A stretch of 64,000 nt of DNA from GCA-002733465 sp965230525 (GTDB lineage Bacteria > Pseudomonadota > Gammaproteobacteria > Enterobacterales > Kangiellaceae). Under the pieces are notes generated by a model that was not told the DNA's origin, did no database searches, and saw nothing but the letters and a program-made list of their open reading frames with translations. A program made the translations under genes and the position numbers. Location of the stretch: NCBI GenBank assembly GCA_965230525.1, contig OZ246008.1, positions 3,844,001 to 3,908,000 on the forward strand, written 5' to 3'. Positions within the stretch are counted from its first letter, which is position 1. Each line of letters opens with the position of its first letter. Of this stretch, positions 63,575-64,000 are shown piece by piece.

Positions 63575-63973
63575 TTATTTAGCTCGTTCTAAACTTTGTC
63601 GTTTGCAAAGAAAAGCGTATGAAGTAGCGTAAACACTGCCAATCACTGATCCAGGGAAAATCGTCATTAAAATATTCGGAGTTTTTGCTAACCAATTAAT
63701 AGTATAGGAAACTACGATAAGACACAGGCTTGCTGTCATGCCAACTAAAAAAACTTTGACCTTAACCGCACTAAACTGCTTGAGCAGCCACTCGATAAAA
63801 ACGTTAATCGATAGAGTCAGCGTAAAACTGATCGTGCCCTGCGTCACAGCGGCTTTCAGTGCGGTACTAACTACATACTCATGGTTAGCAAAAAATGCCC
63901 ATGCTCCATATCCAACGAGCGCCAAAATAGAAGGGATCAGTCGTCTTTTTAAGGTCGTGTGTGTACTGTTCAA
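63575..63973 (-). CDS. Small integral membrane protein, about four helices
   Basis: The 132-residue protein has hydrophobic stretches near 12-28 (LIPSILALVGYGAWAFF), 44-62 (TISFTLTLSINVFIEWL), 71-92 (VKVFLVGMTASLCLIVVSYTI) and 101-120. The ends are basic. The family is not recognised. The frame opens at a TTG with no strong ribosome-binding site, and no later ATG fits, so the exact start is uncertain. It lies 59 bp upstream of tetR on the same strand and could share its regulation. Confidence 0.7.
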   Translation of the reverse strand: MNSTHTTLKRRLIPSILALVGYGAWAFFANHEYVVSTALKAAVTQGTISFTLTLSINVFIEWLLKQFSAVKVKVFLVGMTASLCLIVVSYTINWLAKTPNILMTIFPGSVIGSVYATSYAFLCKRQSLERAK

Positions 63974-64000
63974 TTCGATTCGTTTCTGTTTATGAATTTA

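Overview
The window looks like chromosome of a free-living, probably marine gammaproteobacterium: moderate-to-low GC, a polar-type flagellar cluster in the Vibrio/Pseudomonas/Shewanella order, a MotY-type sodium-motor protein, a very E. coli-like PpsA, sodium-coupled transporters, and a large TonB-dependent receptor tied to N-acetylglucosamine use. A Kangiella/Aliikangiella- or Alteromonadales-like host is a guess from gene content; no rRNA or other taxonomic marker is present.

Layout. 1-7.2 kb: flagellar and chemotaxis genes (flgF fragment, flgE, flgD, flgC, flgB, cheR, cheV on the minus strand; flgA, flgM, flgN on the plus strand), with a textbook sigma-54 promoter before flgB. 7.3-13.6 kb: housekeeping genes (RNase T, MotY, PEP synthase PpsA and its divergent regulator PpsR, a class III cyclase fused to FHA). 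13.7-18.6 kb: an AT-rich accessory island bracketed by two copies of a ~220-bp element. Each copy looks like a small-RNA gene with the same 103-nt 3' scaffold and terminator but a different 5' end. Between them lie two tandem 1536-bp paralogs of unknown function, one broken by a single in-frame TAA, and a third heavily decayed gene.

18.7-34.2 kb: a chitin/GlcNAc utilisation locus. A LacI-family regulator (NagR-like) has three near-identical palindromic operators, before a GAPDH-like gene that lacks the catalytic cysteine, before a TonB receptor/SapC/tryptophan-halogenase-like cluster, and before an operon for GH20 hexosaminidase, GlcNAc kinase, SIS-type deaminase, NagA and the permease NagP. 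Together these would import chitin-derived sugars across the outer membrane, cleave them, transport GlcNAc inward, phosphorylate it, deacetylate it and deaminate it to fructose-6-phosphate. The hexosaminidase operon leader carries a terminator-like hairpin.

34.3-47.5 kb: metallo-beta-lactamase hydrolase with an NhaC-type antiporter, a translationally coupled pair of amidohydrolases, an SNF sodium symporter, outer-membrane phospholipase A, an orphan small protein, an SDR dehydrogenase, DNA polymerase IV, and a PhoPQ-like two-component system with a PepSY protein. 47.8-64 kb: a YbaK-like/HDOD fusion, RmuC, a 7 x 13-bp tandem repeat, a DRR-repeat small protein, a DUF484/GGDEF cyclase, an S41 peptidase, an LRR/beta-helix secreted protein, a MarR regulator with paired operators, an exported ATP-dependent DNA ligase, and a TetR-controlled RND efflux operon with a perfect 20-bp operator. 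No tRNA, rRNA, CRISPR array, integrase or insertion sequence was recognised.
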